Assembly (NCBI RefSeq): GCF_000524475.1
Contig: NZ_BAVQ01000080.1
Span: 124,001-188,000, forward strand
From: Tomitella biformata AHU 1821
GTDB lineage: Bacteria > Actinomycetota > Actinomycetes > Mycobacteriales > Mycobacteriaceae
Length of the DNA: 64,000 nt
Direction: 5' to 3'
Part shown: positions 13,953 through 27,671 of the stretch, piece by piece
Layout: the number at the start of each line of letters is the position of its first letter
Position numbering within the stretch: the stretch's first letter is position 1
The notes under the pieces: generated by a model
Seen by the model: the letters and a program-made list of their open reading frames with translations, nothing else
Databases searched by the model: none
What the model was told of the DNA's origin: nothing
Made by a program: the position numbers and the translations under genes

Positions 13953-14903
13953 TCAGGAATTGCTGACGATCATCAGCTCGAGCATGCCCGTGCCGAGTGG
14001 CACCTGCTGACAGACCGGTTCTGGCGCAGACGGATCCAGCGTCTGGATGATCAGATCCTGGGTGAATGCGTCATACGGCAAGCTCATGTGGCCGATGAGG
14101 TTGGCCGGGCACTGGTCCTGGATAACGAGGTTCGTGGCTCCGGGACCGCGGAGGAGCTGATTTTGGTAGGGCTGGATCATCTCGTCGTACCGAGTCGAGA
14201 TTGTGGTGTAGTCCACCCCGCGCCCGGTGTCGCCGCCGGCGTTGAGCCGCGTCAGGAATTCCGAGCCGACGATCAGCTCCGGGAGCGCTGGCCCGAGCGC
14301 AGCGCCGATCAACGCGGAGCCGCGTGGCTCTGCCGCGACCGCGGCACCGACGCCGTAGAACGTGCCGCCATAGGTCGGCGAGGCCAGCCCCACCCACTTA
14401 TCCACGTGCTCGTCCCCGCCCAGAATATTCACGTAGTACCGCGTCACCGCCGCGCCCTGGGAGAAGCCCACCAAATCGACGTTCTCCGCCCCGGTCTGGT
14501 CCAGCACCTGACCGACCACCGCCGCCAGCTGGGCCGAGCTCTCCGCGATGGGGATCTGAGCATTGCCCACCCCCTCGACCTGACCGTAATTGAGCGCAAA
14601 CACGCAGAGCCCCCGCTCGCGCAGTCGAGGCGAGAGCCCCGCCCAGTCGAGATAGGCGGTGCTGTCGCTGCCGTGCACCAGGACTACGGGATTGGGGTGC
14701 TCAATGGTGGGCTGGCAATCCGCCTTATTCGCGCCGGGCGGGGCCAGGGAGTTATCCCCCATGCCGACCGTCTTCGCTTCGGCCGCCGTGCGGCTCGTCG
14801 GCCCGGCGATCGACGGCAGATCGTCAGCCATCGAGATCCCCGGCCGCACCAGTGCTACTGCTAGGACTACGAATAGTCCTGCCCGCCAACGCAATTTCCA
14901 CAT
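13953..14903 (-). CDS. secreted alpha/beta-hydrolase (lipase, class 2 family)
   Basis: Exported esterase/lipase of the alpha/beta-hydrolase fold. A hydrophobic signal peptide (LFVVLAVALV) follows the short basic start MWKLRWRAG. The oxyanion region is PVVLVHG and the nucleophile elbow is GFSQG. A C-terminal Asp (GGDTGRGVDYTT region or later) and His (LIGHMSLPYD) complete the likely triad. The start at 14903 gives a standard signal peptide; an ATG at 14927 adds 8 residues. The substrate is unknown. It stands apart from its neighbours, with gaps of 161 and 108 bases and its own upstream palindrome, and is not part of the fmt operon. Confidence 0.85.
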   Translation of the reverse strand: MWKLRWRAGLFVVLAVALVRPGISMADDLPSIAGPTSRTAAEAKTVGMGDNSLAPPGANKADCQPTIEHPNPVVLVHGSDSTAYLDWAGLSPRLRERGLCVFALNYGQVEGVGNAQIPIAESSAQLAAVVGQVLDQTGAENVDLVGFSQGAAVTRYYVNILGGDEHVDKWVGLASPTYGGTFYGVGAAVAAEPRGSALIGAALGPALPELIVGSEFLTRLNAGGDTGRGVDYTTISTRYDEMIQPYQNQLLRGPGATNLVIQDQCPANLIGHMSLPYDAFTQDLIIQTLDPSAPEPVCQQVPLGTGMLELMIVSNS

Positions 14904-14949
14904 GTGAGGCCCCGATCGCTCCGGCATCGTGCGCTGCCGACCTTACTCC

Positions 14950-14966
14950 AAGTTTCAACTAAACTT
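14950..14966. promoter_or_regulatory. palindrome upstream of the lipase gene
   Basis: AAGTTT-N5-AAACTT is a perfect 6-bp inverted repeat in an unusually AT-rich patch, about 47 bases before the lipase start. It has the size of a repressor half-site pair. A TAAGGT hexamer just downstream on the minus strand could be a -10 element. No regulator gene is adjacent. Confidence 0.35.
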
Positions 14967-15011
14967 AGCAAGGTCGACTGCACCGTGACGACACCGCAAC
15001 CACGATCGGCG

Positions 15012-17069
15012 CTATCCCACCCGAATCGGGTCGACCTGTACGCGGATCGCACCAGGAAGCCGTCTCGCACTGCGCTGGGCTAAGCCCTCCCGCAAGGCGG
15101 CGGAGAGCGCAGCGCCATCCCGTCGGCGCACCCGCAGGATCACCCGCTCCGCATCGGCAGGCTCGCTGTCTGAGCCCGCGGGACCCCGCATCCCCGCCGG
15201 CATCGGCACCGGCCCCAGCACCTCGCAGCCCGCTGGGAGGTGGAGCACCTCGAGAAAACCCGCGAGCGCGTCTGGGCTGCCGTCAACCGCCGCGACATGC
15301 ACGGCAGGCGGAAACCCCACCTCGCGGCGAGACTCGAGCTCGGTGTGTGCATGCCCCACCGGGTCCCAGCGGATCAGCGCCTGCACCACCGGTATGCCCG
15401 CCTCGGCGACCACCACCACGCGTCCGCCATCCGGGCCGGGGCGCACCAGCGCGGCGGCCGCCATCCAGCGGCGCAGAGTCTCCTCCCCCGCGCGGAGATC
15501 GGCCCGGGAGAGCAACGCCCACCCGTCGAGCAGCAGCGCCGCCCCATAGCCGCCCGCTGCGACCGGCTCCGCGCCCACGGTGGCCACCACGACGCTGGCC
15601 ACGCCCGGGACAGCGTCCCGCACGTCCTCGCCACTAGAGCTGATGATCGGCACACCGCGGAAGGCCCTGCCGAACTCCTCGGCCGTGCGCCCCGCGCCGG
15701 TCACCCTGGCCCGCAGCGCACGCGAGCCGCACTTTCCGCAGCGGTGGGCCCGCTCTGCGTTGCCACACCATCGGCAGGTTGGCGCAGCGGCTCCGTCCTC
15801 CCCCATCTGCGCGGGACTGTTGGGCCCCCCACCGACCCCTGGCATCGGGAGGCCCAACGGTCCCGCGCAGCGTCTGCATCGCGCGGGCTCTCGGCACTTG
15901 GCACAGCCCACCGCCGGGACATAGCCGCCGCGCGGCACCTGCACCAGCACCGGCAAGTCCGCGGCTAGCGCGCCGCGTGCGGCCTCGAACGCGATCCCGG
16001 GCAGCCGGGCCGAGCGGGCGCCCGGGTCCCGCGCCAAAGCCTCGTCGCTGTCCGCCAGGGCCTTGATCAACGGCGCGGATTGTCGCAACACCTCGCGGCT
16101 CGCAATGAGGTCATGCGCCCAGCCGTTCTCCACCAGAGCCTGAGCCTCCGCAGTGCGCGCGTGCCCGCCCACCAGCAGGGCGCTGCTTCCGTGCTGGGCA
16201 CGCAGCAACGCGACCTCGCGGGCGTGCGGATACGGCGAGCGCGGCTCGGCGAGGTTGTCGTCGCCGTCGTCCCACACGGCAATCAGCCCGAGGTCTTGGA
16301 CCGGCACAAACGCGGTGCTACGGGGGCCGACGACGATGGCCGGTCCGCCGCTGTGCGCCAGCAGCCACCGGCGATAGCGGGCCGCAGGGCCTAGCCCGGC
16401 CGAGAGCGCCACCACCGCTGCCGCCCCAACCAGTGCCGTGGCCGCCGCGACCACACGATCCATGTCGCGTCGGTCCGGGACGACGACCACCGCGCTGCGC
16501 CCAGCCGTGACACAGGTGGCCGCGGCCTCCGCGAGGCGTGCGGGCCAGTCATCCCCCGGCAGTGCCTGCCAGACGGCCCGTGCGCCCCGGCCCTCGGCAA
16601 GCGCCGCGAGATACGCGCCGCCATGGACGTATCGCTCCCACCCCGCCGGGTCGATTCCCACAGCCGCCGTTGCAGAGGGTTGCTTCTCACCTGCGAGAAC
16701 TGCGGCCTCCGCACGGGCGTGCCGGGGCGGGATGGCCATGCGGAGGACATCCGCGCGGGTACCGGCATAGCGAGCGGCGACTGCCTCGCAGAGGACTGCC
16801 AGCTCCGGTGTAAGGACCTGGATCGGCGAGATCACACGCTCGAGGAACCCCAGTTTTCCCACGTGCTCACTGCGCTCGACCCGATCAAGGATGTAACCGT
16901 CCACCAACCGGCCGGAAAAACGCACACGGACCCGCACACCGACCTGCGCCGTCGCGTCCATATCTGCTGGCACCAGATAGTCGAACACCCGGTCCAAATG
17001 CGCCGGTTGAACAACAGGCAGCACTCGAGCGACCGGCAAGGCGTCGGCGGGCTTCACAGTGGCGGTCAC
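15012..17069 (-). CDS. priA: PriA-like primosomal protein N', helicase motifs degenerate
   Basis: Matches PriA along its 685 residues: an N-terminal 3'-DNA-binding domain (PVARVLPVVQPAHLDRVFDYLVP split over residues 12-34), then a helicase-like core. The two zinc-binding clusters include CAKC...CRRC and CRWC...CGKC (about residues 405-475), followed by a C-terminal domain. The Walker A GxGKT expected after residue 165 is missing (PGDDWPARLAEAAAT there), and the DEEH box is replaced by WDDGDDNLAEPRSPYPHAREV. It is thus probably a non-ATPase replication-restart scaffold, a feature known for actinobacterial PriA. It is adjacent to metK, with a terminator between them. Confidence 0.9.
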   Translation of the reverse strand: MTATVKPADALPVARVLPVVQPAHLDRVFDYLVPADMDATAQVGVRVRVRFSGRLVDGYILDRVERSEHVGKLGFLERVISPIQVLTPELAVLCEAVAARYAGTRADVLRMAIPPRHARAEAAVLAGEKQPSATAAVGIDPAGWERYVHGGAYLAALAEGRGARAVWQALPGDDWPARLAEAAATCVTAGRSAVVVVPDRRDMDRVVAAATALVGAAAVVALSAGLGPAARYRRWLLAHSGGPAIVVGPRSTAFVPVQDLGLIAVWDDGDDNLAEPRSPYPHAREVALLRAQHGSSALLVGGHARTAEAQALVENGWAHDLIASREVLRQSAPLIKALADSDEALARDPGARSARLPGIAFEAARGALAADLPVLVQVPRGGYVPAVGCAKCREPARCRRCAGPLGLPMPGVGGGPNSPAQMGEDGAAAPTCRWCGNAERAHRCGKCGSRALRARVTGAGRTAEEFGRAFRGVPIISSSGEDVRDAVPGVASVVVATVGAEPVAAGGYGAALLLDGWALLSRADLRAGEETLRRWMAAAALVRPGPDGGRVVVVAEAGIPVVQALIRWDPVGHAHTELESRREVGFPPAVHVAAVDGSPDALAGFLEVLHLPAGCEVLGPVPMPAGMRGPAGSDSEPADAERVILRVRRRDGAALSAALREGLAQRSARRLPGAIRVQVDPIRVG

Positions 17070-17172
17070 GGTAGTCGTTCTATCACGCGCGGCAGACAGT
17101 GCTGGGACGGCATGATCGGCTCGCCTCCATGTCTCGATGGGACTGATCCAAGCCGTGATAGGGGGTGCGACA

Positions 17173-17217
17173 AGTTTGGGCCCGTGCCAGAATCAGCCGA
17201 AGGCACGGGCCCAAACT
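17173..17217 (-). terminator. strong hairpin terminator after metK
   Basis: A perfect 16-bp stem (17173-17188 with 17202-17217, 13-base loop) starts 12 bases after the metK stop codon. There is no clear T-run after it on the minus strand, but its stability and position make it the likely 3' end of metK mRNA and a separator from priA. Confidence 0.75.
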
Positions 17218-17229
17218 CAAGAACTGTAT

Positions 17230-18441
17230 CTACAGGCCGGCGAGTGCCCGCAGTTCCTCAGCCTTGTCGGTGCGCTCCCACGGCAGGTCCACGTCGGTGC
17301 GGCCGAAGTGGCCGTACGCGGCGGTCTGCGCGTAGATGGGACGCAGCAGGTCGAGGTCGCGGACGATCGCGCCGGGGCGCAGGTCGAACACATCGCTGAT
17401 CAGCGCCTGGATCTTGGTGGGATCGAGCTGCTCAGTGCCGAAGGTCTCGACGAACAGGCCCACGGGCGCGGCCTTGCCGATGGCGTAGGCCACCTGCACC
17501 TCGATGCGCTCGGCCAGGCCCGCTGCCACCGCGTTCTTGGCGACCCAGCGCATCGCGTACGCACCGCTGCGGTCCACCTTGGACGGGTCCTTGCCAGAGA
17601 ACGCGCCGCCGCCGTGGCGGGCCATGCCGCCATAGGTGTCGACGATGATCTTGCGGCCAGTCAGGCCCGCATCGCCCATCGGGCCACCGAGGACGAACTT
17701 GCCGGTGGGGTTTACCAGCAGGCGCACGTCGGAGATGTCCAGACTGGTCTCACCGAGGTCGGCCAACACGCTGTCGAGGACCTTCGAGCGGATATCCGGC
17801 GCGAGCATGTTGTCGAGATCGATGTCCGCGGCATGCTGCGTCGAGATCACGACGGTGTCGAGACGCACGGGCTTGTCGTCGGCGTACTCGATGGTCACCT
17901 GGGTCTTGCCATCGGGACGCAGATACGGCAGCACCTGGTCCTTGCGCACGGCGGTGAGCCTGCGAGAGAGCCTGTGTGCCAACGCGATCGGCATCGGCAT
18001 GAGCTCAGGCGTGTCCTTGCATGCGTAGCCGAACATCAGGCCCTGGTCGCCGGCGCCCTGGCGGTCGATCGCGTCATCCGATAGGCCCAGGCGGGCCTCA
18101 TAGGCGCTGTCCACGCCCTGCGCGATGTCCGGGGACTGCGCGCCGATGGCGATGTTCACGCCGCACGAGTGGCCGTCGAAGCCCTTGGACGACGAGTCGT
18201 ACCCGATCTCGAGGACCTTGTCGCGGACGATCTTGGGGATGTCGACGTAGGCGGAGGTGGTTACCTCGCCGACGACATGCACCTGTCCGGTGGTAACCAG
18301 CGTCTCGACCGCGACGCGGCTGGTCGGATCCGAAGCCAGCATGGCGTCCAGGATTGAATCGCTGATCGCGTCGCAGATCTTATCCGGGTGCCCCTCGGTG
18401 ACTGACTCGCTGGTGAACAAACGATGGCCCGACTGGTCCAT
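17230..18441 (-). CDS. metK: S-adenosylmethionine synthetase
   Basis: Makes S-adenosylmethionine from methionine and ATP. The start at 18441 ([17 protein letters not shown], 403 residues) has AGAGGA 8 bases upstream; the open frame extends 33 codons further without homology. Signature motifs are present: [10 protein letters not shown] (ATP), [13 protein letters not shown] and [16 protein letters not shown] (phosphate-binding loop). Preceded by a 214-base spacer after coaBC and followed by a strong hairpin, it is probably a single-gene transcript. I saw no SAM riboswitch in the leader. Confidence 0.98.
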   Translation of the reverse strand: MDQSGHRLFTSESVTEGHPDKICDAISDSILDAMLASDPTSRVAVETLVTTGQVHVVGEVTTSAYVDIPKIVRDKVLEIGYDSSSKGFDGHSCGVNIAIGAQSPDIAQGVDSAYEARLGLSDDAIDRQGAGDQGLMFGYACKDTPELMPMPIALAHRLSRRLTAVRKDQVLPYLRPDGKTQVTIEYADDKPVRLDTVVISTQHAADIDLDNMLAPDIRSKVLDSVLADLGETSLDISDVRLLVNPTGKFVLGGPMGDAGLTGRKIIVDTYGGMARHGGGAFSGKDPSKVDRSGAYAMRWVAKNAVAAGLAERIEVQVAYAIGKAAPVGLFVETFGTEQLDPTKIQALISDVFDLRPGAIVRDLDLLRPIYAQTAAYGHFGRTDVDLPWERTDKAEELRALAGL

Positions 18442-18610
18442 GGTTATTCCTCTCCCACTGTTCTCTCGCTGCGCCGTTCTCACGCGATGCCGGAGCACCG
18501 CAGAACGATGAATGATTACGTCAACTGGAAAGTCCGCCAACTGGCAACGAGAAATTTGGCTGCCGGGGGCTCCCGGACGGACATCGTTCGGCTTCGAGAC
18601 TAATACCCCG

Positions 18611-18634
18611 CCCGCCGCAGCCGAATGCGGCGGG
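18611..18634 (-). terminator. hairpin after coaBC
   Basis: CCCGCCGCA/TGCGGCGGG form a perfect 9-bp stem with a 6-base loop, 21 bases past the coaBC stop. GC-rich, without a real T-run; it probably ends the mihF-gmk-rpoZ-coaBC transcript before metK. Confidence 0.6.
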
Positions 18635-18655
18635 TCTGTGCTGCTGTGCCCGACG

Positions 18656-20376
<1,721 letters not shown>

Positions 20377-20979
20377 CTAGGCGGTGCCGGCCAGCAAGGA
20401 TACCAACTCGTCCGTGGCCTGCTCCACCTGGTGGTTGACGATGATGTGGTCGAACTCAGACTGCGCCGCCAGCTCCACGCGGGCGGTCTCGAGCCGTCGC
20501 GCCACCACGGCGTCGTCCTCGGTGCCGCGACCGGTGAGCCGGGAGACCAGGTCGTCCCAGCTCGGGGGCGCGAGAAAGGCGAAGATCGCGTCGGGCATGT
20601 TCTCGCGGACCTGCCGGACGCCGGCAAGGTCGACCTCGACCAAGACGGGATGGCCGGCGGCCAGGGCGCTCTTCAGCGGGGCCACCGGGGTCCCAGAGCG
20701 TTGCAGGCCGCCGTGGATGTCTGCCCACTCGAGCAGTTCGCCAGCGTCGATCATCCGCTGGAACTCGGCCCAATCGATGAAGCGGTAGTCCACCCCGTCG
20801 ACCTCGCCGGGGCGCGGGTCACGGGTGGTGACCGACACGCTGAAGACGAGCTCGGGCATACGGGCCTTCAGCTCTCGCACCACGGTGGACTTCCCGACGG
20901 CCGAAGGGCCGGCTAGTACTACCAGCCGACCCTCCGGTGCCGAATCCGAGCCCGTGGTGCGGGTCTCGTTGGCAATCAC
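20377..20979 (-). CDS. gmk: guanylate kinase
   Basis: Phosphorylates GMP to GDP. The 200-residue protein has the P-loop [10 protein letters not shown] (about residues 23-32), the GMP-binding segment [19 protein letters not shown] and the lid region around [14 protein letters not shown]. It overlaps mihF by 4 bases, as in other mycobacteria-like actinobacteria. Confidence 0.97.
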   Translation of the reverse strand: MIANETRTTGSDSAPEGRLVVLAGPSAVGKSTVVRELKARMPELVFSVSVTTRDPRPGEVDGVDYRFIDWAEFQRMIDAGELLEWADIHGGLQRSGTPVAPLKSALAAGHPVLVEVDLAGVRQVRENMPDAIFAFLAPPSWDDLVSRLTGRGTEDDAVVARRLETARVELAAQSEFDHIIVNHQVEQATDELVSLLAGTA

Positions 20980-21308
20980 GCTTTTTCGTCGACCTCGAAA
21001 TCGAACTTGGTCAGCAGCGCGCGCTTCTGACGATCGCCGAGCCCGCGCAGACGGCGGGTGGGGGCGATCTCGAGCTCCGTCATGATTTCCTGCGCCTTGA
21101 CCTTGCCAACCTTCGGCAGGGCCTCCAGCAATGCCGAGACCTTCATCTTGCCAAGGATCTCGTTGTCTTCTGCGTCCTTCAGGACCTGCTTGAGGTCGGT
21201 ACCACCACGCTTGAGGCGCTCCTTGAGCTCCGCCCTGGCCTTGCGGGCGGCAGCCGCCTTCACCAGAGCAGCAGCGCGCTGCTCATCAGTTAACTGGGGA
21301 AGGGCCAC
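20976..21308 (-). CDS. mihF: mycobacterial integration host factor type nucleoid protein
   Basis: Small, basic, essential nucleoid-associated protein of actinobacteria (mIHF/sIHF), unrelated to E. coli IHF. I start at the GTG at 21308 ([14 protein letters not shown], 110 residues), which has GGAGG 5 bases upstream and matches the family N-terminus; the open frame extends 24 codons more. The protein has the helix and helix-two-turn-helix DNA-binding part [20 protein letters not shown] and [15 protein letters not shown]. It is first gene of the mihF-gmk-rpoZ-coaBC operon. Confidence 0.95.
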   Translation of the reverse strand: MALPQLTDEQRAAALVKAAAARKARAELKERLKRGGTDLKQVLKDAEDNEILGKMKVSALLEALPKVGKVKAQEIMTELEIAPTRRLRGLGDRQKRALLTKFDFEVDEKA

Positions 21309-21615
21309 GGTTCCTCCGTCTCGTCGTGTGCATTTGAACAACTCCACTGGTGTACCAGCGGCGATAGCGACCGTACTCACGCTGCGCGGGGATTGCTAAC
21401 CGACCCCCCACACCGGGTTGCCAATTCTGGTGGGTTAGAGGCCCACCACCACCGCCAGCGAAAACCAGATGAACGGCCGTCAGAACCTCCAACAGGGAAG
21501 CCCTCTCTGCATGAAATGCTTTGTGCTGCAACAGTTTACAGAATCCCATGAGTTCTCTGCCTGCCGTTGTCGAGAGGGACCAAAAAAGGCGTCCTCGCAG
21601 GTCCACGGGGGTGGA

Positions 21616-21637
21616 AAATATTTATTGCGGAATATTT
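21616..21637. promoter_or_regulatory. AT-rich inverted repeat upstream of mihF
   Basis: AAATATT-N8-AATATTT is a perfect 7-bp inverted repeat in a strikingly AT-rich island (about 21612-21638). It is about 310 bases before the mihF start and about 95 bases beyond the pyr terminator. It resembles a nucleoid-protein or repressor site, or a UP-like promoter element. Confidence 0.4.
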
Positions 21638-21730
21638 CGCCTCCTCGCGTGTCGGGCCACCGCCGGGCCCCGAAACCCGCGAGATCACCCAGCCTCCACG
21701 CGTCCCGAGGAGACCACGGTCGCGGAGAAA

Positions 21731-21770
21731 ACACGGTCTGCGCGGAGACGTATCCCCACGCAGACCGTGT
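21731..21770 (-). terminator. intrinsic terminator of the pyr operon
   Basis: ACACGGTCTGCG pairs perfectly with CGCAGACCGTGT (12-bp stem, 16-base loop), followed on the minus strand by TTTTCT. It begins 24 bases after the pyrF stop and marks the end of the pyrR-to-pyrF operon. Confidence 0.85.
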
Positions 21771-21794
21771 GCTAACTCTCAATCTGGGCGTCGG

Positions 21795-22618
21795 CTACCG
21801 CGCCAACGCGTGCTCGATCTCATCCCGCACCTGCTCGGCCGCGGCGCGCAAGGCCGCCACATCGGGTCCCTGCGCCAGGATGCCGCGGGAGCTGTTCGGC
21901 AGGAGCAGCCCGGTGTTGCCAGCGAAGATCTCGGCGAGGTCTGCCGCGCTCGCCCCCTGCGCGCCCAGGCCGGGAGCCAGGATGGGTCCGTCGAAGCGCG
22001 AGAGGTCCAGGCCGTGGTCACGGGTGGCGCCAACGACGAGTCCGACGGTCCCGCGGCCGTCCGCGTTGGCGGCCACCGCGTCGTCGACCATCGACTGCGC
22101 GACGCTCACACCCGCGCTGACAGAGCGCTGCACGTGGCCGCCCTCGGGGTTCGAGGTCCGGGCCAGCACGAAGATGCCGCGGCCGTGCTGCCGTGCCAAC
22201 TCCAGCGCCGGGGACAGCGCACCGAAGCCGAGATAGGGCGAGACCGTCACGGAGTCCGTGGCTAGGGGGGACTCCCCCAGCCACGCGTTCGCGTAGGCGT
22301 CCATGGTCGAGCCAATGTCGCCACGCTTGGCGTCCGCCACCACCAGGGTGCCCGACGCGCGCAGCCCCGCGAGGGTCCGCTCCAGCGCGGCGAAGCCAGC
22401 GCTGCCATGGGCCTCGAAGAACGCCACCTGCGGCTTGACTACCGCCACGGTCCCGCCGAACGCCTCGACGCAGATGTCGGCGAACTCGCCGAGCCCCGCG
22501 GCGGTGCGTGGCAGGCCCCACTGGTCGAGCAGGCCGGGGTGCGGGTCGATGCCGACGCACAGCCGCCCCCGGTCCGCGATGGCGGACCGGAGGCGGCTGC
22601 CCCAGCTAGGCGTGCCGG

Positions 22619-22622
<4 letters not shown>
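21795..22622 (-). CDS. pyrF: orotidine 5'-phosphate decarboxylase (type 2)
   Basis: Last step of UMP synthesis, decarboxylating OMP. The 275-residue protein belongs to the longer, type 2 branch typical of mycobacteria. It has [15 protein letters not shown], the catalytic Lys-Asp network in [13 protein letters not shown], and phosphate-binding PGLGAQG. It overlaps carB by 4 bases and is the last gene of the pyr operon, before a terminator. Confidence 0.96.
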
Positions 22623-25968
<3,346 letters not shown>

Positions 25969-25969
<1 letters not shown>

Positions 25970-27135
25970 TAGTTGCGGCCTGCTTTCTTCTGGCTGTCCA
26001 TCAAGGCGGTGAAACGGTCGAACAGGTAGCGCGCGTCCTCGGGGCCGGCGGCGGCCTCGGGGTGGTACTGCACGGAGAACGCCATGCCGTCCGCCAGCTC
26101 GACGCCCTCGACGGTGCCGTCGTTGGCGCAGATGTGGCTGACGCGGGCCCGGCCGAAGGGGGTGTCGAACTCCTCGCCCCGCTCGCCCTCGAGGGCGAAG
26201 CCGTGGTTCTGGGAGGTGATCGAGACGCGGCCGGTGGACTCCTCGATCACGGGGATGTTCATCCCGCGGTGGCCGAAGCGCATCTTGTATGTGCCGCGGC
26301 CGAGTGCCCGGCCCAGGATCTGGTTGCCGAAGCAGATACCGAACATCGGCACGCCCTGGCTGATGACGCTGCGCGTCAGATGCACGGTCGAGTCCGCGGT
26401 GGCGGGGTCGCCCGGGCCGTTCGAGAGGAAGAAGCCCGTCGGGTTGAGCGCCAGGACCTGCTCCAGCGTCGCGTTCGCCGGCAGCACGTGCACGCGCACC
26501 CCGCGCTCCGAGAGCTGCGTGGGGATGCTGGCCTTCATGCCGAGGTCGATGGCGACGACGGTGTACGCCGGGGCATCACCCGCGTGCAGGTTCTTGGCCT
26601 CGATGAGGTAACCGCTGTCGCTGCTGACCTCCTTGGCGAGATCCGCACCCAGCATCGACGGCTGTGCCTGCACGATGCGCAGCAGCGCGTCGACGGGCGC
26701 CATGGAGCTGCCGGAGAAGATCCCGGCGCGCATCGCGCCGCGGTCGCGCAAGTGGCGGACCACCGAGCGCGTGTCCAGGCCGGAGATGCCGACGATGCCC
26801 TGCGTGACCAGCTCGTCCTCGAGCGTGCCCTCGGCGCGCCAGTTGGACACGCGGCGGGAGGGCTCGCGGACCGCGTAGCCGGCCACCCAGATCTTGCCGC
26901 TGACGTTGCCTTCGTTGTCGCGGGACTCACTGTCCTCGCTGTTCCAACCGGTGTTACCGATCTGCGGGGCCGTGGCCACCACAATCTGACGGTGGTAGCT
27001 CGGGTCGGTGAGCGTCTCCTGGTAACCGGTCATGCCGGTTGTGAACACGGCCTCGCCGAGGGTCTGCCCCTCCGCGCCGAAACCGAAACCCCGGAAAACC
27101 CGGCCGTCCTCGAGCACGAGAATCGCGTCGCTCAC
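25969..27135 (-). CDS. carA: carbamoyl-phosphate synthase, small (glutaminase) subunit
   Basis: Class I glutamine amidotransferase that feeds ammonia to CarB. The 388-residue protein has the N-terminal CarA domain ([30 protein letters not shown]) and the glutaminase domain with the nucleophile Cys in [17 protein letters not shown] and a C-terminal His-Glu pair ([13 protein letters not shown]). Its stop overlaps the carB start by one base, and its start overlaps the membrane-protein gene by 4 bases. Confidence 0.98.
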
Positions 27136-27671
27136 TCGCTTGCCTTTCTGCCCTGTGCATTGCTGCTGTCGAATTCTTGGATCCAGCGGGGGTACACGGC
27201 CTTGTCGTCGCCGCGAAAGCCGGAGTCGATCTGGATGGTCTCGTCATTCGAGCCCGGCGGATGCCAGCGGATAACCAGCAGGCCGTCCTCCGTCATCGCC
27301 TTGCCCGCCAGACGCCGGTCGGTGCGCACCTCGATGATGGCCGTCCGGGGAATCCACAGCGGCTCGGATCCGTCGCGCTCGAGGACCACGCCGTCCGGAT
27401 AGCCGACGAGGGTCGCGTTGGCGCGGGCGCCGAGGCCCGATGCGGCCACCCGTGCCTGCCAGTTCTCCGCGAAGGCGGTGCCGATGTACAGGCCCGTGGC
27501 CTGCTCGACGCGCGGCGTGCCGAGCTTCTTAGGCACTGCCGGCAGCTCGCCGATCCAGGCCTGCTGGTTCGCGCTCTTGCGCTTCCAGCCCCTGTACATC
27601 GCGAACGCGATCAGCCCCCACATCACAATGAAGAATGCGACGACCGCAACGTTGGACGCGGTTGATTCCAT
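27132..27671 (-). CDS. single-TM membrane protein with PH-like domain, in the pyr operon
   Basis: A 179-residue protein with one N-terminal membrane helix (about residues 8-26) followed by basic residues (YRGWKRKS). A soluble beta-rich domain (GLYIGTAFAENWQARV, LWIPRTAIIEVRTDRRL, LLVIRWHPPGSND) looks like a PH-type fold. The function is unknown. M. tuberculosis has a protein of this type, Rv1382, in the same spot between pyrC and carA. It is immediately adjacent to pyrC and overlaps carA by 4 bases. Conservation inside the operon suggests a membrane-associated role linked to pyrimidine synthesis, but that is inference. Confidence 0.85.
   Translation of the reverse strand: MESTASNVAVVAFFIVMWGLIAFAMYRGWKRKSANQQAWIGELPAVPKKLGTPRVEQATGLYIGTAFAENWQARVAASGLGARANATLVGYPDGVVLERDGSEPLWIPRTAIIEVRTDRRLAGKAMTEDGLLVIRWHPPGSNDETIQIDSGFRGDDKAVYPRWIQEFDSSNAQGRKASE

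Larger units (their letters stand above)
21309..21794. other. 486-base intergenic region, pyrF terminator and mihF leader
   Basis: No convincing gene here. It holds, from the pyrF side, an intrinsic terminator (21731-21770), then an AT-rich patch with an inverted repeat (21616-21637), then about 300 bases before mihF. The promoter for mihF should lie here, but I could not assign -35 and -10 boxes with confidence. The long leader of a nucleoid-protein gene could carry autoregulatory sites. Confidence 0.6.

Noticed and set aside
18442-18655. SAM riboswitch in the metK leader
   Set aside because: I could not fit the conserved core of any SAM riboswitch class; only the coaBC terminator and the ribosome-binding site stand out.
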